A stretch of DNA of 64,000 nt from Eurosta solidaginis (lineage: Eukaryota; Arthropoda; Insecta; Diptera; Tephritidae): positions 390,553,601-390,617,600 of the forward strand of contig NC_090319.1 of the NCBI RefSeq assembly GCF_040869045.1, in the 5' to 3' direction. Made by a program: the position numbers and the translations under genes. The notes beneath the pieces were generated by a model that was not told the DNA's origin, ran no database searches, and was given only the letters and a program-made list of their open reading frames with translations. Shown piece by piece: positions 21,301 to 33,300 of the stretch. Each line of letters begins with the position of its first letter. Positions within the stretch are counted from its first letter, which is position 1.

Positions 21301-24300
21301 CTGAACCGATTTTGAATTTGTTTTGCACCCCGTGTGTAGTTCGATCTAACTTGAAATATAGGATAGGTTATATCTCAGTTTATAGTCGCAATATTATTTT
21401 ATTGCAATTTTTTTTATTTGTTTATACGTAATAATAAAATGTTACGTATACGCATCGGCACTCAAATATTCAGGTGATATATACTTCCGTGTAATTGGTT
21501 GGTGTTTAATTAAACAACGTGCTTATCAATAAAAAATATCATAGCTAATTACAGCACATCACCAGGCCCGTCGAGGGGGGGGGGGTTGGAGGGGGGGAGG
21601 GGATGGTGGGATTATTCCGGGCCCGGGGTTACTGAGGAGGCCCGCGATTTAGAGGTACTTAGACTTTTTTTTTTTTTAATCCAGGAGAGTCTTTAGATGT
21701 TCCTGGTGGATTTTTTAAGCCGAGTTTCAAAAGCAACGAATATCTGCATTTCGTTTTAATAATCTAGTGAAGCTATATATATAAAAAGTAAGGCTAAAAT
21801 GTGTGTTAGTTGGTCGATTTTGTTCCAACTCTCACACAAGTTGTGTGTACCTGACGTGGTGGTTATTACATAGGTTTGGTTGCGATCGACGTACAGGATC
21901 TCGAGATATAGGCCGAAACGTGGACCCTAGAATGTGTTTATGACTAGTATCTCGAGATATAGGCCAAAAGGTGGGTCCCTGAATGTCTAGAGAGTGTTTA
22001 TACAATATGGATATCAAATGAAAGCTGTTGATGAGTGCTTTAGTAGAGAGTAATTTTCATACCCCTGGGTGACTGGGATCTCGAGATATAGGTCAAAACG
22101 TGGGCCCGTGAATGCCTAGACAGTGTTTATACAATACGGATATCAAATGAAAGCTGTTGAAGTGTGCTTTACTAGAGAGTAATATATTATACCGCTGGGT
22201 GACTATGGTCTCGAGATATAGGCCAAAACGCCCGGATACCCCTAGAATGTGTGTGTAATATGGATATCAAATGAAAACTGTTGCTGAGAGCTCTAAAGTA
22301 ATTTTCATTGTGATATTCGATTTAGTCGCATCAACCTGGAAAACTTGCAAATATGCATGCGAAGCCGAAATAAACACATGAATTAATAATACCCACATAC
22401 CTATTTACATACGTCCTATTCGATTTGCCTGAAATTTGGTATATAAATTTGCCTATATTAGTATTTATGATCCTTTTTCCGGGATGTAGACCAGAGACGG
22501 ACTGGGACGGAGACTCGGAGTGGGACTGGGATTGAGACTGGAACAAAATACAGGGAATAAGGGATGAAGAAGAATGAGAAGAACTTGAGAGAAGAGAAAG
22601 GAGAGAAGGAGACTGAGAAAGTAATAGAATGAGACGAAGATGGAGATAGATGAAGCTAAAAATACGGAGGGTGGAGTGAATGAAAGGATTAGGAAAAAAA
22701 AAGGGAGGGGGGGGGGGGGGGGGGTAGGGCAGAGTTAGATGGAAAAAGCTTATTAAAATGTATGCAGATAGGCCAAATTTAGGGCAGAACAACGTCTGCC
22801 GGGTCTGCTAGTTCTATATAAAATTTCTTTCCACTTTTGATTAGCTGTTCATTGATAAGTGTATCAATTGTAGCCTCCTTTTGAATTAGAGTTTCAACCA
22901 TGATACAAAAAATGGAGGTAGTTCCATTTAGCTACCAGATTGAAAAATGTTACGAATTTTTCTAATTTTGGTGGACTTCATATTAACGAATACGACTAAA
23001 TTACTTTCATAGTTATTTTAAATAAAAAAGAAAAAAAATGAGCTCCATGCCTTGGAAATATTTTAATACGAAATATCAGCCTAGAAAAGAAGGTTTTTAA
23101 TAAATTTTTCGAGCTCCCGAAAATTATTTTGGTGGAAGAAACATGGATCGAAGTATGCAAAGCAAGGGAATATAGCCTTCTTAAGTGTTTAAGTGTTCGT
23201 ACGTTTGCTCAGAACATTTTGACAAAACATACACGTTTGTTAATTGCTTGCTCAAGGGAGGTCCTTATAAACCGGCACCGCAATTTCTTGATAAATTGGC
23301 TACAAGGCCTCATTTTATATTTTTTTATTTATCGTATAATTCCAGCGTTGCGCTTTAGGAGGGAATTGTTAAACTATTTTTTAGGGAGAACATTGCCCTG
23401 TAGCTCTGCAGGTTAGCCACTAGTTATGAGAGTGGTTTTGCCTGTTGTACCAGAGGTCACCTTGGGGCAACCCCGCCTATACACATTCTGTGCCTTTTAG
23501 CATTGACATAGATGTGCAGACTTTGGAGGTACCCTTTTTCCCAACATGCCTTGAGAAATATTCACTGTAGGGGCATGATAATAGGGCCATGCTAGAACAA
23601 CAGGATTTTTCGTATATTTTTTTCTGTCTAGGGGTCAAGCTGCCATAAAGATATGAGTCATTAACCAATGTATGAGTCATTATCCATTATTTTTCAGTAA
23701 TATTGCATGTTTTACTGTATTCTCAATCGATATATATCCACATAAATCGTGCTAAAGCATATTATTATTGTCTCAGATGACCATTGCGTTTTCATCCTAA
23801 AGGAAATTTCCATCTCGAAAAACCACAATTTCGCCTTAAACGGTAACGGTATGGCAACGCTTCTGGAAAAACAACAAACATTATGAAACTTCAAAAATCC
23901 CCAAATACGTCAAAAAATTTTGAGTGGAACTACCTTCTTTTTTGTATCAAAGTTTCAACTGAGTAGTGATACGCTCAAAACATGTTTGCGTCAGTTGAGT
24001 AATAGAAATTGTGTTTTATCAACAGCGTTTCGAGCCAGCTGCCAAATGAAATATGTATTTACTCTTAAATTTTAAGGAAAGGGACTTTTCCAATTATTTT
24101 TCACACTTCACTATAATTAAAACGAAATGCAGATATTCGTTGATTTTGAAATTCGGCTTAAAAATTGCACATGGAACAATTAAAGACTCTTCTGAATTTA
24201 AAAAAAATGCCTTAGTACCTCCAAATCGCGGGCCCGCTCAGAAACTCCGGCCCGGGGAAGTCCCCCCTTCCCCCTTCCTCTCGTCGGGCCTGTCTACAAG

Positions 24301-27300
24301 AATGGAACAAATTGGACTTAAATATATTAAAAATATTACTTTTAAGCATCACCAAACGCATATTTGAGTTAATCAGAGTCAACAGAGAACATATAAACTG
24401 TTATATACTTATTGATATGAACTTTGATCATTCTATTTTCTCAATATTTTATTTGATACTATTTTATACAGCCATTCATAACATTAGATTAAGTAGATTA
24501 TAATACAACCCTGTAATGAAATGACATTCAATTTGGAATAAAGTTGAGTTGAAACATATACGTGAAACTGTGCGGTACTGCAATCCCATGAATCAATAAA
24601 CAGATCTCGCATTAAAAAATGAGAGAACCAAAAAAATCATAGGTGGCTGGGAATTAACCAAATGTTGTCTGTTTGTATGAGTTAATCGGGGATTGTCCGT
24701 ATTGCTTTTTTAAAGCTGCAGACATTGGTGCTTTATCGGTAACCGTATCGGTAACCTTATAACAGCTGATTCGACCAACCTTATGGGAATCAATACAATC
24801 GATTATTGGTGCGCTAAGGTCGTAACCGTATCGTAGCCAACCAATTGGTTTTTGGTTTACCATCGTAACGATAAACAGCTGATTACGTTAGGGATAAGAC
24901 TACAGCGATACGACATACGGCACCAATGACTCCCGCTTTAGCCGACGTCATGCTCATAGCAGAGTCGTATGAACCAACAACAAAAACAGTAGCGACCCTC
25001 AAAGAGCAAGTGCAAGAAAAAAAAAACAGTCAATGCTGTTAATGCAAAACCAAAAAAGACCTACGGGAGCAACAAAGACAATAACAAAACAAAATTCAAA
25101 TCATGTTCAGGTTGTGGACATAATCACAAAAGAGAAAATTGTAAATTTAGAAATTCTGTATGCTATAAATGCAATAAGATAGGCCACATATCTGCAGTGT
25201 GTATGGCAAAGCAAAACAAACCTAATGAAAATAAGGAACGAAACAAAAATAAAGATCATCGAAAAAACAAAAGTGACAACGTTGATGTGATAGAAACAAT
25301 TTACAGTGTGACATGAATAATAACAACTTAAAATAATAAAAATCACATAAACCTGCAAATTTTAAACGAAATTGTACTATTTCAAATGGATTCGGGGGCA
25401 ACCATTTCGATTATAAACAAAACTACTTACAACCGGTTAAATTGCCCAGAGTTGCGAAAATGTTCAAGGGTATTATTTGCATTTGGCCAAAAGAGAATCC
25501 CAGTAATGGGTGAACTTTTTGTTAAAGTGAAGTGCGGAGAGAAGAAGGGAAAATGTTCCAATAGTTGTGGTTGATGTTGAGCATGGCAATAATTTATTTG
25601 GGTTAGACTTGTTTAAAGTGTTTGGCAAGTGCAGATTGAATATCTCGGGCGCAAAATAAGTGCTAAGGGCATATTGCCGGACGAATCGGGCGTTAAAGCG
25701 GTCCAAAACCTTCCACCGCCTACAAACGTCAAGCAAGTAGAAGCCTTCATGGGTAAGGTAAACTATTATCATAACTTTATACCTAATTATTCCTAATTAT
25801 CAGCCCCTATTAATATGCTGCGCCGAATGTTAAGTTTTCTTGGGGGCCTGCTCAAAAACAAGCTCTTAAGGCTCTTAAGTTGCACATAGTCAACGCAACA
25901 CAACTGGTGCATTGCCAGGAGGAGTTACCATTAACCCTTGCTACTGATGCGTCTTCCTACGACATAGGAGTGGTGCTTTCACACATGTATGATGATGGTA
26001 GTAAACGACCAATCGCGTTTGCCTCTAAAACCCTCGACAAACATCAAGTGCGGTATAGTCAAATTGAGAAAGAAGGGTTAGCCATTATTTTCGGAGTCCA
26101 GCGTTTTCACCAATACCTATATGGAAGGAAATTTACATTGATAACGGGCCACAAATCGCTTGTAAGCATTTTTAATCCAAAGCACCAACTGCCAGTGATG
26201 ACGTCACATAGCCCACAACGCTGGGCCATCATACTTATGGCTTATCAATATGATGTAAGGTACAGGAAAACGACTGAACATGGCAACGCCGACGCTCTAT
26301 CGCGTTTACCGCTGTGCTACGATAAATGTTTCGATGACAGGGAAGCCTGCTACAACCCTACAAGACAGGTACCCGTTCCCTAATCGATTACTTAATCGTC
26401 ATCAATAACTTGTTCACCAATTATCGTCTTAATGACTTTTACATTGCTGTCGTGAAAAAGGTAACGCATGTGCTCTCTCAAAATAGTGTACGTGTGACTC
26501 TCTTTCTCGCTCTTACCTATTGTGTTTTCGACATTCCTTCTCGCTCGATGTTATTTACATTTTTAAGTTACTTCATCAGTTATATTTTCGTTATCGCTAA
26601 CCAAAACATATGCAACAACAACAATACGGGTAACTGGTCTATCGGTTACCCGTATCGGTTACCTTCTGTCAAATCGCTTTTTCTATGAATGAAACGCGTC
26701 CTTTATGTTCAGATAATATTTAATTATAAATTATTCATATATACAATGTTTTTTTAGAATTTAAATTATTGTCTTATTACTCTAGCGAACTTTACATATG
26801 TGAATTTTTATATTTATAAACTATATAAATACATTAACGTCTATTCATAGTCGTGCCCTTTCCGAAACCTTGTTTTGAAGTTCTTATTTTTCCTGCGCTG
26901 GTAGTGTTGCTCATCAGTTTGCAGTCATATTAGTTTGGTAGGTATAGTAACATCAGACGTAGGGAAATTAGGAAGCATGTCAGGAGTATCACCAGAATCC
27001 AAAGAAGCATGGTGATTCGTCACCTCCGTTTTCTTCCATATCCGGATTCATTCCATACTAGTAATTATAAATATCTTGTAGATGCCACATAGGTGTAACC
27101 ATACCCTCAAGATATTTTCGTTCAAATCTTGTGGTGTACACGTAAACTTGTATTTGTTCTAAATTATTCACCACATTCTAAACATAGAAAAGATGTATTA
27201 AGTGTTTGCGTAAATACCATTGTGATTACAATATGGACAAACATTCAATTCTAAACTTTTCGTTGTTACATCAATTGTTTCAGCGTGTTGTACACGTAAA

Positions 27301-30300
27301 TAAAAATTCATACTTGAATGTATTTTCGTCTTCCAATCGCATAATTTACATTTTAAATAATGACTATTAGGCATATGAGAAATCTCATGGTACAATAATT
27401 TGTTGAAGCTTGGTGTAGCTGCTTGAATAACACAAAATTTACATTTTGCACCACGTTCGTTATATTTAAATTGTAAATGTTCTGGTTTCTCTACACGATG
27501 CATAAAGTTTAGCTGCTTTTTCCAACAATGTGCTGAATTTAATTGAAATACATACATTGGGCATTGTCTCATGATAAATTTTCCATAAATATACTGAGCC
27601 TCTTTATGTAGGCTCTTTTCTTAACATCTAATTCTGGCCGTACAGGATATGACAGTTTTGCTTCAGGTTATAATCCACACTCATACTATTTTCAGATTCT
27701 GTTTCATAATTTTCATCATTTTCAACATTGGACTTTGCATCAACATCATTATCATCATCGTCATTTTTTGATAACTCTGTTTTAAGCTTCATATTTATCA
27801 AAGGTTCATCTTCCTTAGTATTAGAATTGGAAACATTGTCATCTTCGGTTAAGTTTTTATCAAGTTTAGCTTTTTTCCTATGTTTAAATTCTTTACTATC
27901 CGTACTAGAATTAATACCATCATCAACATTTTTCGTGGTCTGTTTGAGTTTTTAAATTTGCCAATGGTTCGCCTTTATCAGTATTAGAATCAGAATGGCC
28001 TTGGCCATCTTCACCGTGTTGCAAAGTAGGCGACACATGTTGGTGTTGATGTTTGCGCATATTGCGGATATGTTGGTGGTTCACTAGTCATTAATTGTTT
28101 AGAAGTTTCAACTTGTTGCGTTTGTTGTTGTTGTTGCTGGCTGATGATGTGGTGTTAACGTTTGTTGTACAATTTATTCGGGTGATTGCACATATTGTTG
28201 GTGTGTTATAGTGCTGGAAATCCTTCCGATATTGAAAGTCCTTGATTAGTGTAATCCCCACGTAGTGAACTACTCCTGTGACCGCGTCCGCGGTAACTAT
28301 TACATCTGAAGGCGCTTAAGTTACAGGCATAGCTGACATCGCTTATATAACAGGTTGACTCTAAAGTAAAAACCAAAACAAAATATTAGAATCAGTGTTT
28401 ATGAATAACATATTTAAAAAAAGCTCTTACAACAACGTGATCGGTGGCTACATCCCCGTGAAAGTAGTGTGGTGTTCCTCCTTGTATAAACGTAGATACT
28501 GGATGTGCTCAACCGTGCAGTTTTCTTCTAATTTGAGCAAATGTATGTTCTTACAGCCACAGCTGGAATATTTGCGATATTTCTATCCTCACATCGTCAA
28601 AATCAAATTACCTAGAATGAAAAAGAAACTCATATCAGTAAGAATAGATTAAAAGTTTTTAATATAAGCCGAAAAGTGTTCCATAAATAGGGCTCCACAC
28701 ATAGCTCTTTTCCAAAGGCACAAGAGAAATTTCAGATAACTAGAATCAGGACCTGGTAAAGTAACTTCAAAGGCGATTTAGTCGCCACTACTTCGTATGC
28801 GTACTACGCTCCCTTTCGGCATGCATCATCAATTTCGTCATTACTATAAAGGCCATCTTGCTCACAGCAATCCAACAATCTATTTGTCCGCAAATTCGTG
28901 GAACTAAATTCCTAATGGAAGGTTCCTCTCCAAAAACTCTGTTTACAGACAGTCTTTCGCCGTGAAAACGAGGGCAGTGAAATATTACATGTTCCAATTC
29001 AGACGGACAGCTTGGACAGAAAGGATCCTCCTCTATCCCACGCTTATGTAGATATTCCTTCAAGCCACCGTGCCCGCTCAATATCTGTGTGAGATGGTAA
29101 TTTAGTTTGCCGTGTTTTCGCTCGTACCATTCCGCTATATTCCGGAATAGCATGAAGGTTCAGCGCTCTTTTCTCGAATCTTCCCGCCGTTCTTGCCACC
29201 TTACTATTGTTCATGACCTTGCGGTTTTCTTAGCATCTTCAGATGGTCGGCTGAATCCAATGCCATACAGATCGGCCATTTCACCTGAGAGTAGATGTAC
29301 TGGGATTTTCCTGGATAAAACATGGATCGCGTCGTCGGAACAGCACATGCTATTCGTATAGCAGTAATGCGGTAGGCTGCTAGTATATCTTTTTGGTGGA
29401 CCATTTTAGATCTGTGCCATACTGGTGCTGCATATAATATTATAGAGCTGGTTACGTTGGATAATCGCTGACGGGTAGCTTCGCTTGGGCCGCCGATGTT
29501 GGGCATTATTCGCGTTAGGGTTCCACTAACTCTAGAAACTTTGTCCCCCACCGCCCTGAAGTGCTCCCTAAAAGTTAGTTTTGAGTCAATGATTACTCCT
29601 AGATATTTCAAGGAGGGCTTTGAATTTATTTGAAAATCTCCTATGGTTAGGACCAACTCATCCACAGTCCGCTTTGAGCTCATCAGAACCACTTCTGTCT
29701 TATTGCTAGCCATCTCCAGCCCCGTGTTCGTCAACCATTCCTCTATTCTTCCCATGGCGTCATTACATAATGCTTGGAGCAGATCAAGTTTCTTGGCCAC
29801 TGCTACTACGACAATATCATCTGCATAGCCGACAATTTCCGTGCCTCCGGGAAGGTGGTTTTGTAGCACCCCGCCATACACCGCATTCCAAAGAGTTGGA
29901 CCTAGAACAGATCCCTATCTAATCTATCTATCTATCAAATTATTCGGAGCAGGTACGGAACTTGTCTTGGTACACCCAAAGTGCACCCACGCTTCTCATG
30001 GCTCCAGCGGGTTAGCGGCTTCCTAGAACTTAAGCCACTTGCTGCTTCTAGATCTGACATCTGTCAGCTGGAGTCTTAGCCCGGCAAGCGCAGGGCACGA
30101 GCACAGAATGAAATCGATCGTTTCCTCCTCCAACTCGCACTTCCTACATCTGCTATCACTGACCAAGACTAATTTAAAGGCAAGTGACGCCAGAAGGCAG
30201 TATCCAGTAAGAATACCCGTCATGAGTCTAGTCTACAGTTTAATGATAATAAAAATATAAGAATCAGTGTTTATGAATAACATATTTTAATTAATCTCTT

Positions 30301-33300
30301 ACAACAACCTGATCGGTGGCTACATCGCCATGTAGGTAGTGTGGTGTTCCACCTTGTATAAACGTAGGTACTGTATGTGCTCAACCGTGCAAATTGACAT
30401 TAGCAGTAACATTATTTACATAAACATAGCTTGGTATTTGTGAAGGCCTCAATATAGCATACATTGGTCCAGTTCGGTGTGCACCAGCCACTGGTACAAA
30501 CACTTTTGAATGCATAGCTTTCATATAGGATGGATGTCCAGCAGTGCTCCGGTTGTGCCAATATGTAATGGGCTGCTCCGTCTCTTGGTACGGCTGTATA
30601 GGTATAGGCGGGTGCAATGTATTACTAGGCTCAAGATCGGAAGGTACATAGATGGCTCGAAGACGCCAGAGGGGATTGGAGCCAGAGTTTTCGGACCCAG
30701 AACCAAAATATCAGTAACTCTAAAAGCACATCCGAGCATTTTCGAGCGGAAGTATTCGCCATAAGTTAGTGCGCTAAGCTGAACCTTCAGCGCTGATACC
30801 CCAAAGAAACAATTGCCATACTCAGTCAGGCAGTCAGGTTCCACTAAAGGCACATGCGGCGTTCGAAATAAAGTCAGCACTTGTCCTTCAGTGCGTAGAA
30901 AAGCTGAATCAATTAGGAGCACACAACGTAGTACTGTTGGCCTGGGTCCTAGGCCACAGGGGAGTGGAGGGCAATGAGCAGGCGGACTCCATGTTTAATT
31001 TGTTGCGTCTCTCCCACAAATTGTCAACCCCCCAGCAGATCCTTGCAGCGGGTCTGCGCCATACTCTCCTCTTCCGGGAAGGTATCGACCCCAATCCGGG
31101 TCCTTCTCCTGACCCCAGTACTGAGAAATGGGTTTGCTGCGTTTGCCGGAAAAGAATCTTTTTAGGACGGTCATATATATAAGGGCCTGAAATATTTCAA
31201 TGAACTTCCTAATCACATAAAAAGTAGTAATAACTTCAATACTTTTAAAAAAAGTTTATTGGAGCATTGTAAAAACCTTCCAATAAGATAGTTTTTTTTC
31301 TTTTATTTTTTTACATGATATACCGATACTGGAGCGCGAAAAGGGAATGGTAATAATGGTAGCAGCAAAATACAATGCATCCGGCCCTAAGGAAAAGAAA
31401 ATCGGACGCCACCTGTAACTCCAGACAGTTCCAACAACTAATTTCGCTGGAATTCGGTATTTCCAGCTGGTATTTACTGTTGCTGATCGGAATCATTCGC
31501 ATTCCGACAGCATAAATATAACAATAAAATTATATAATGTGTAACAAAAATAACGAAAATAAGGCCAAATAAAAGTTGGAGCAAGGGGGATTGGAAACAC
31601 GTCCTTTTCAACCTCCCATTATATGTTGAGCTGTGCTAATCGGAATCTTCATGCATTCCGACAGCGTCTTTACTAAACAAAGTTGAGGGGTGATTGGATA
31701 CACTTATTTTCAATTTCCAACATCCAAAGACATGTTTAGCTGCATTGATCGGAGACTAATACATTCCGAAAGCTTAAAATACACATATAATTGAAAAATA
31801 TAAGTTCCAAATTTTGTTGCCTTAAGCTGGGAGCACTGGAGGATTGGAAACGCGTCCTTTCCGACCTTCCTTAAATGACTGGCTCCCAGACTCGTCCCTT
31901 TGTCACGCTAGTAAATATGCTGATCGGAATCACATGGCATTCCAACAGCATATTCAATAGTAATAAGTGATTATAACAATGAATTGCACTTAGTAGTTTA
32001 AGTTTTAGGCCTAAACAGCCGTAATAATAAATAAATTAAATTAAAAAAATAAATACTCTTGTCAGTGTTTCACGTGCAAGGGATGGTTGCATCGGACAGG
32101 TTGCTCTGGGCTAGATTCCTCGTAACTTTTATAAATCTTTTGTGGCTCTTGTTGTTCACGGCCTCATTACATTGAGGAAATACGGCACCTGAGAAAACAG
32201 CCGTATGAAGCTAAAAATCACAAGCATGTCTACAGTGAACTCCACAAACAGGCGTCGGACCTCTATGCCGGTGATTCCTGTATTCAAAGAACAAAACTAG
32301 CAGAGGAGGAACGCACTCTCCCTAGGGAAATGAGAGTAGTCACTCTAGCTCAACTTCGAGCTGGATAACGTAACAGGTTAAACTCTTACCTATCCAGAAT
32401 CAACCCCGACATACAAAACATTGTCCCGCTTGTAATGTGTCCCCACATGTCACCAACCATCTCTTTAACTGTATTGTGCAACCAACGCCTCTAACACTCC
32501 TCTCATTATGGCCCACCCCTGTTGAAACAGAAAGTTTCTTTGGACTCCCGTTAGAGTACATTGATGACAATTTGTGATCGGTCGCACCTATTGGATGGGG
32601 CGAAGCACTGCTACTACAACAACAGCAGGCGGACAACACGGAAAGAGAGGCAGCAACTGCATGACCCATCGATCCCGAGCTGTTCCTGCCAGTTGGCCCA
32701 CAGGGGCATTTATTTGCAGAAGGGAGGGAAAAGAGAGAACACTGGCGCAATATGCCAGGCCTGAGTCAATCTAAGTTACTGTTAGGGGGTTACAGCACAA
32801 CTCGATATAGGGCATTAATAGGCCTCTCAAAAAGATAACCTAAAAACCCCAACGGCTATTCTTACAAGACACTGTAGACTGAACAGTCACATGCAAAAAC
32901 TGGGTATAGTATAGAACAACACATACCGATTTTGTGATGGATCAGCAGACGGTGGACCATATCCTTCTAGATTGCGGCGCAATTTCAAGACGTAGGGCTA
33001 AGTTTATGGGCTCACCATGGCCAGAGCATTCCCACATTTAATCCCTCAAGCAAAGAACACTGCTGGGGTTCATCAAGGAAGTCGGCTAGGATGAGGTGCT
33101 GTGAAGGAGATGTGCAAGTCACTGTGCAATCCTCAATAAATGATCTATCTATCTACGTTCCGGTAACAAGCACCATTGTGGTACTAGCCCCTCCATCTCG
33201 GGAACTATTGATATGACTACATTAAACCTTCTAGGGATTGAATATTAATAATGCCGGCAATGAGAAAGTCTGCTAAAATGCACCATTCTCCATGGAATGC

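Larger units (their letters stand above)
21244..22811 (+). mobile_element. Helitron, inserted in hAT transposase
   Basis: It begins TCTTTATATATAAAAATC and ends GCCGGGTCTGCTAG, with A before (21243) and T after (22812): the canonical TC..CTAG structure in an AT target without duplication. Inside are G-runs, a hAT-end-like block (21566-21760), a second Helitron-like start near 21772 (CTATATATATAAAAAG), a minisatellite (21850-22310) and a purine-rich tract (22490-22730). No Rep/helicase coding remains, so it is non-autonomous and perhaps two nested copies. Confidence 0.75.
18354..24292 (-). mobile_element. hAT transposon with nested elements
   Basis: Ends CAGGGCCGTAGAGAG (left) and the complement of CAGGCCCGACGAGAGG (right) are hAT-type. 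They are flanked by TCTACAAT (18346-18353) and TCTACAAG (24293-24300), a 7/8 matching 8-bp target duplication. A broken transposase of the zf-TTF/DUF4371 group runs on the minus strand (19925-21243, 22812-22940). A Harbinger MITE (18938-19750) and a Helitron (21244-22811) inserted later. Confidence 0.8.

Noticed and set aside
22331..22792. Pro/Ser-rich 153-codon frame on the minus strand
   Set aside because: It is the complement of a purine-rich tract inside a Helitron; composition alone explains it.
24396..24400. 6-bp ATAAAC as target duplication of the gypsy element
   Set aside because: ATAAAC occurs before the 5' LTR and shortly after the 3' LTR but not directly at the LTR end, so the match is not reliable.
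31481..31950. Regularly repeated short palindromes, CRISPR-like at first sight
   Set aside because: Four units with irregular spacing in a LINE 3' UTR of an insect genome; no cas genes or uniform spacers.
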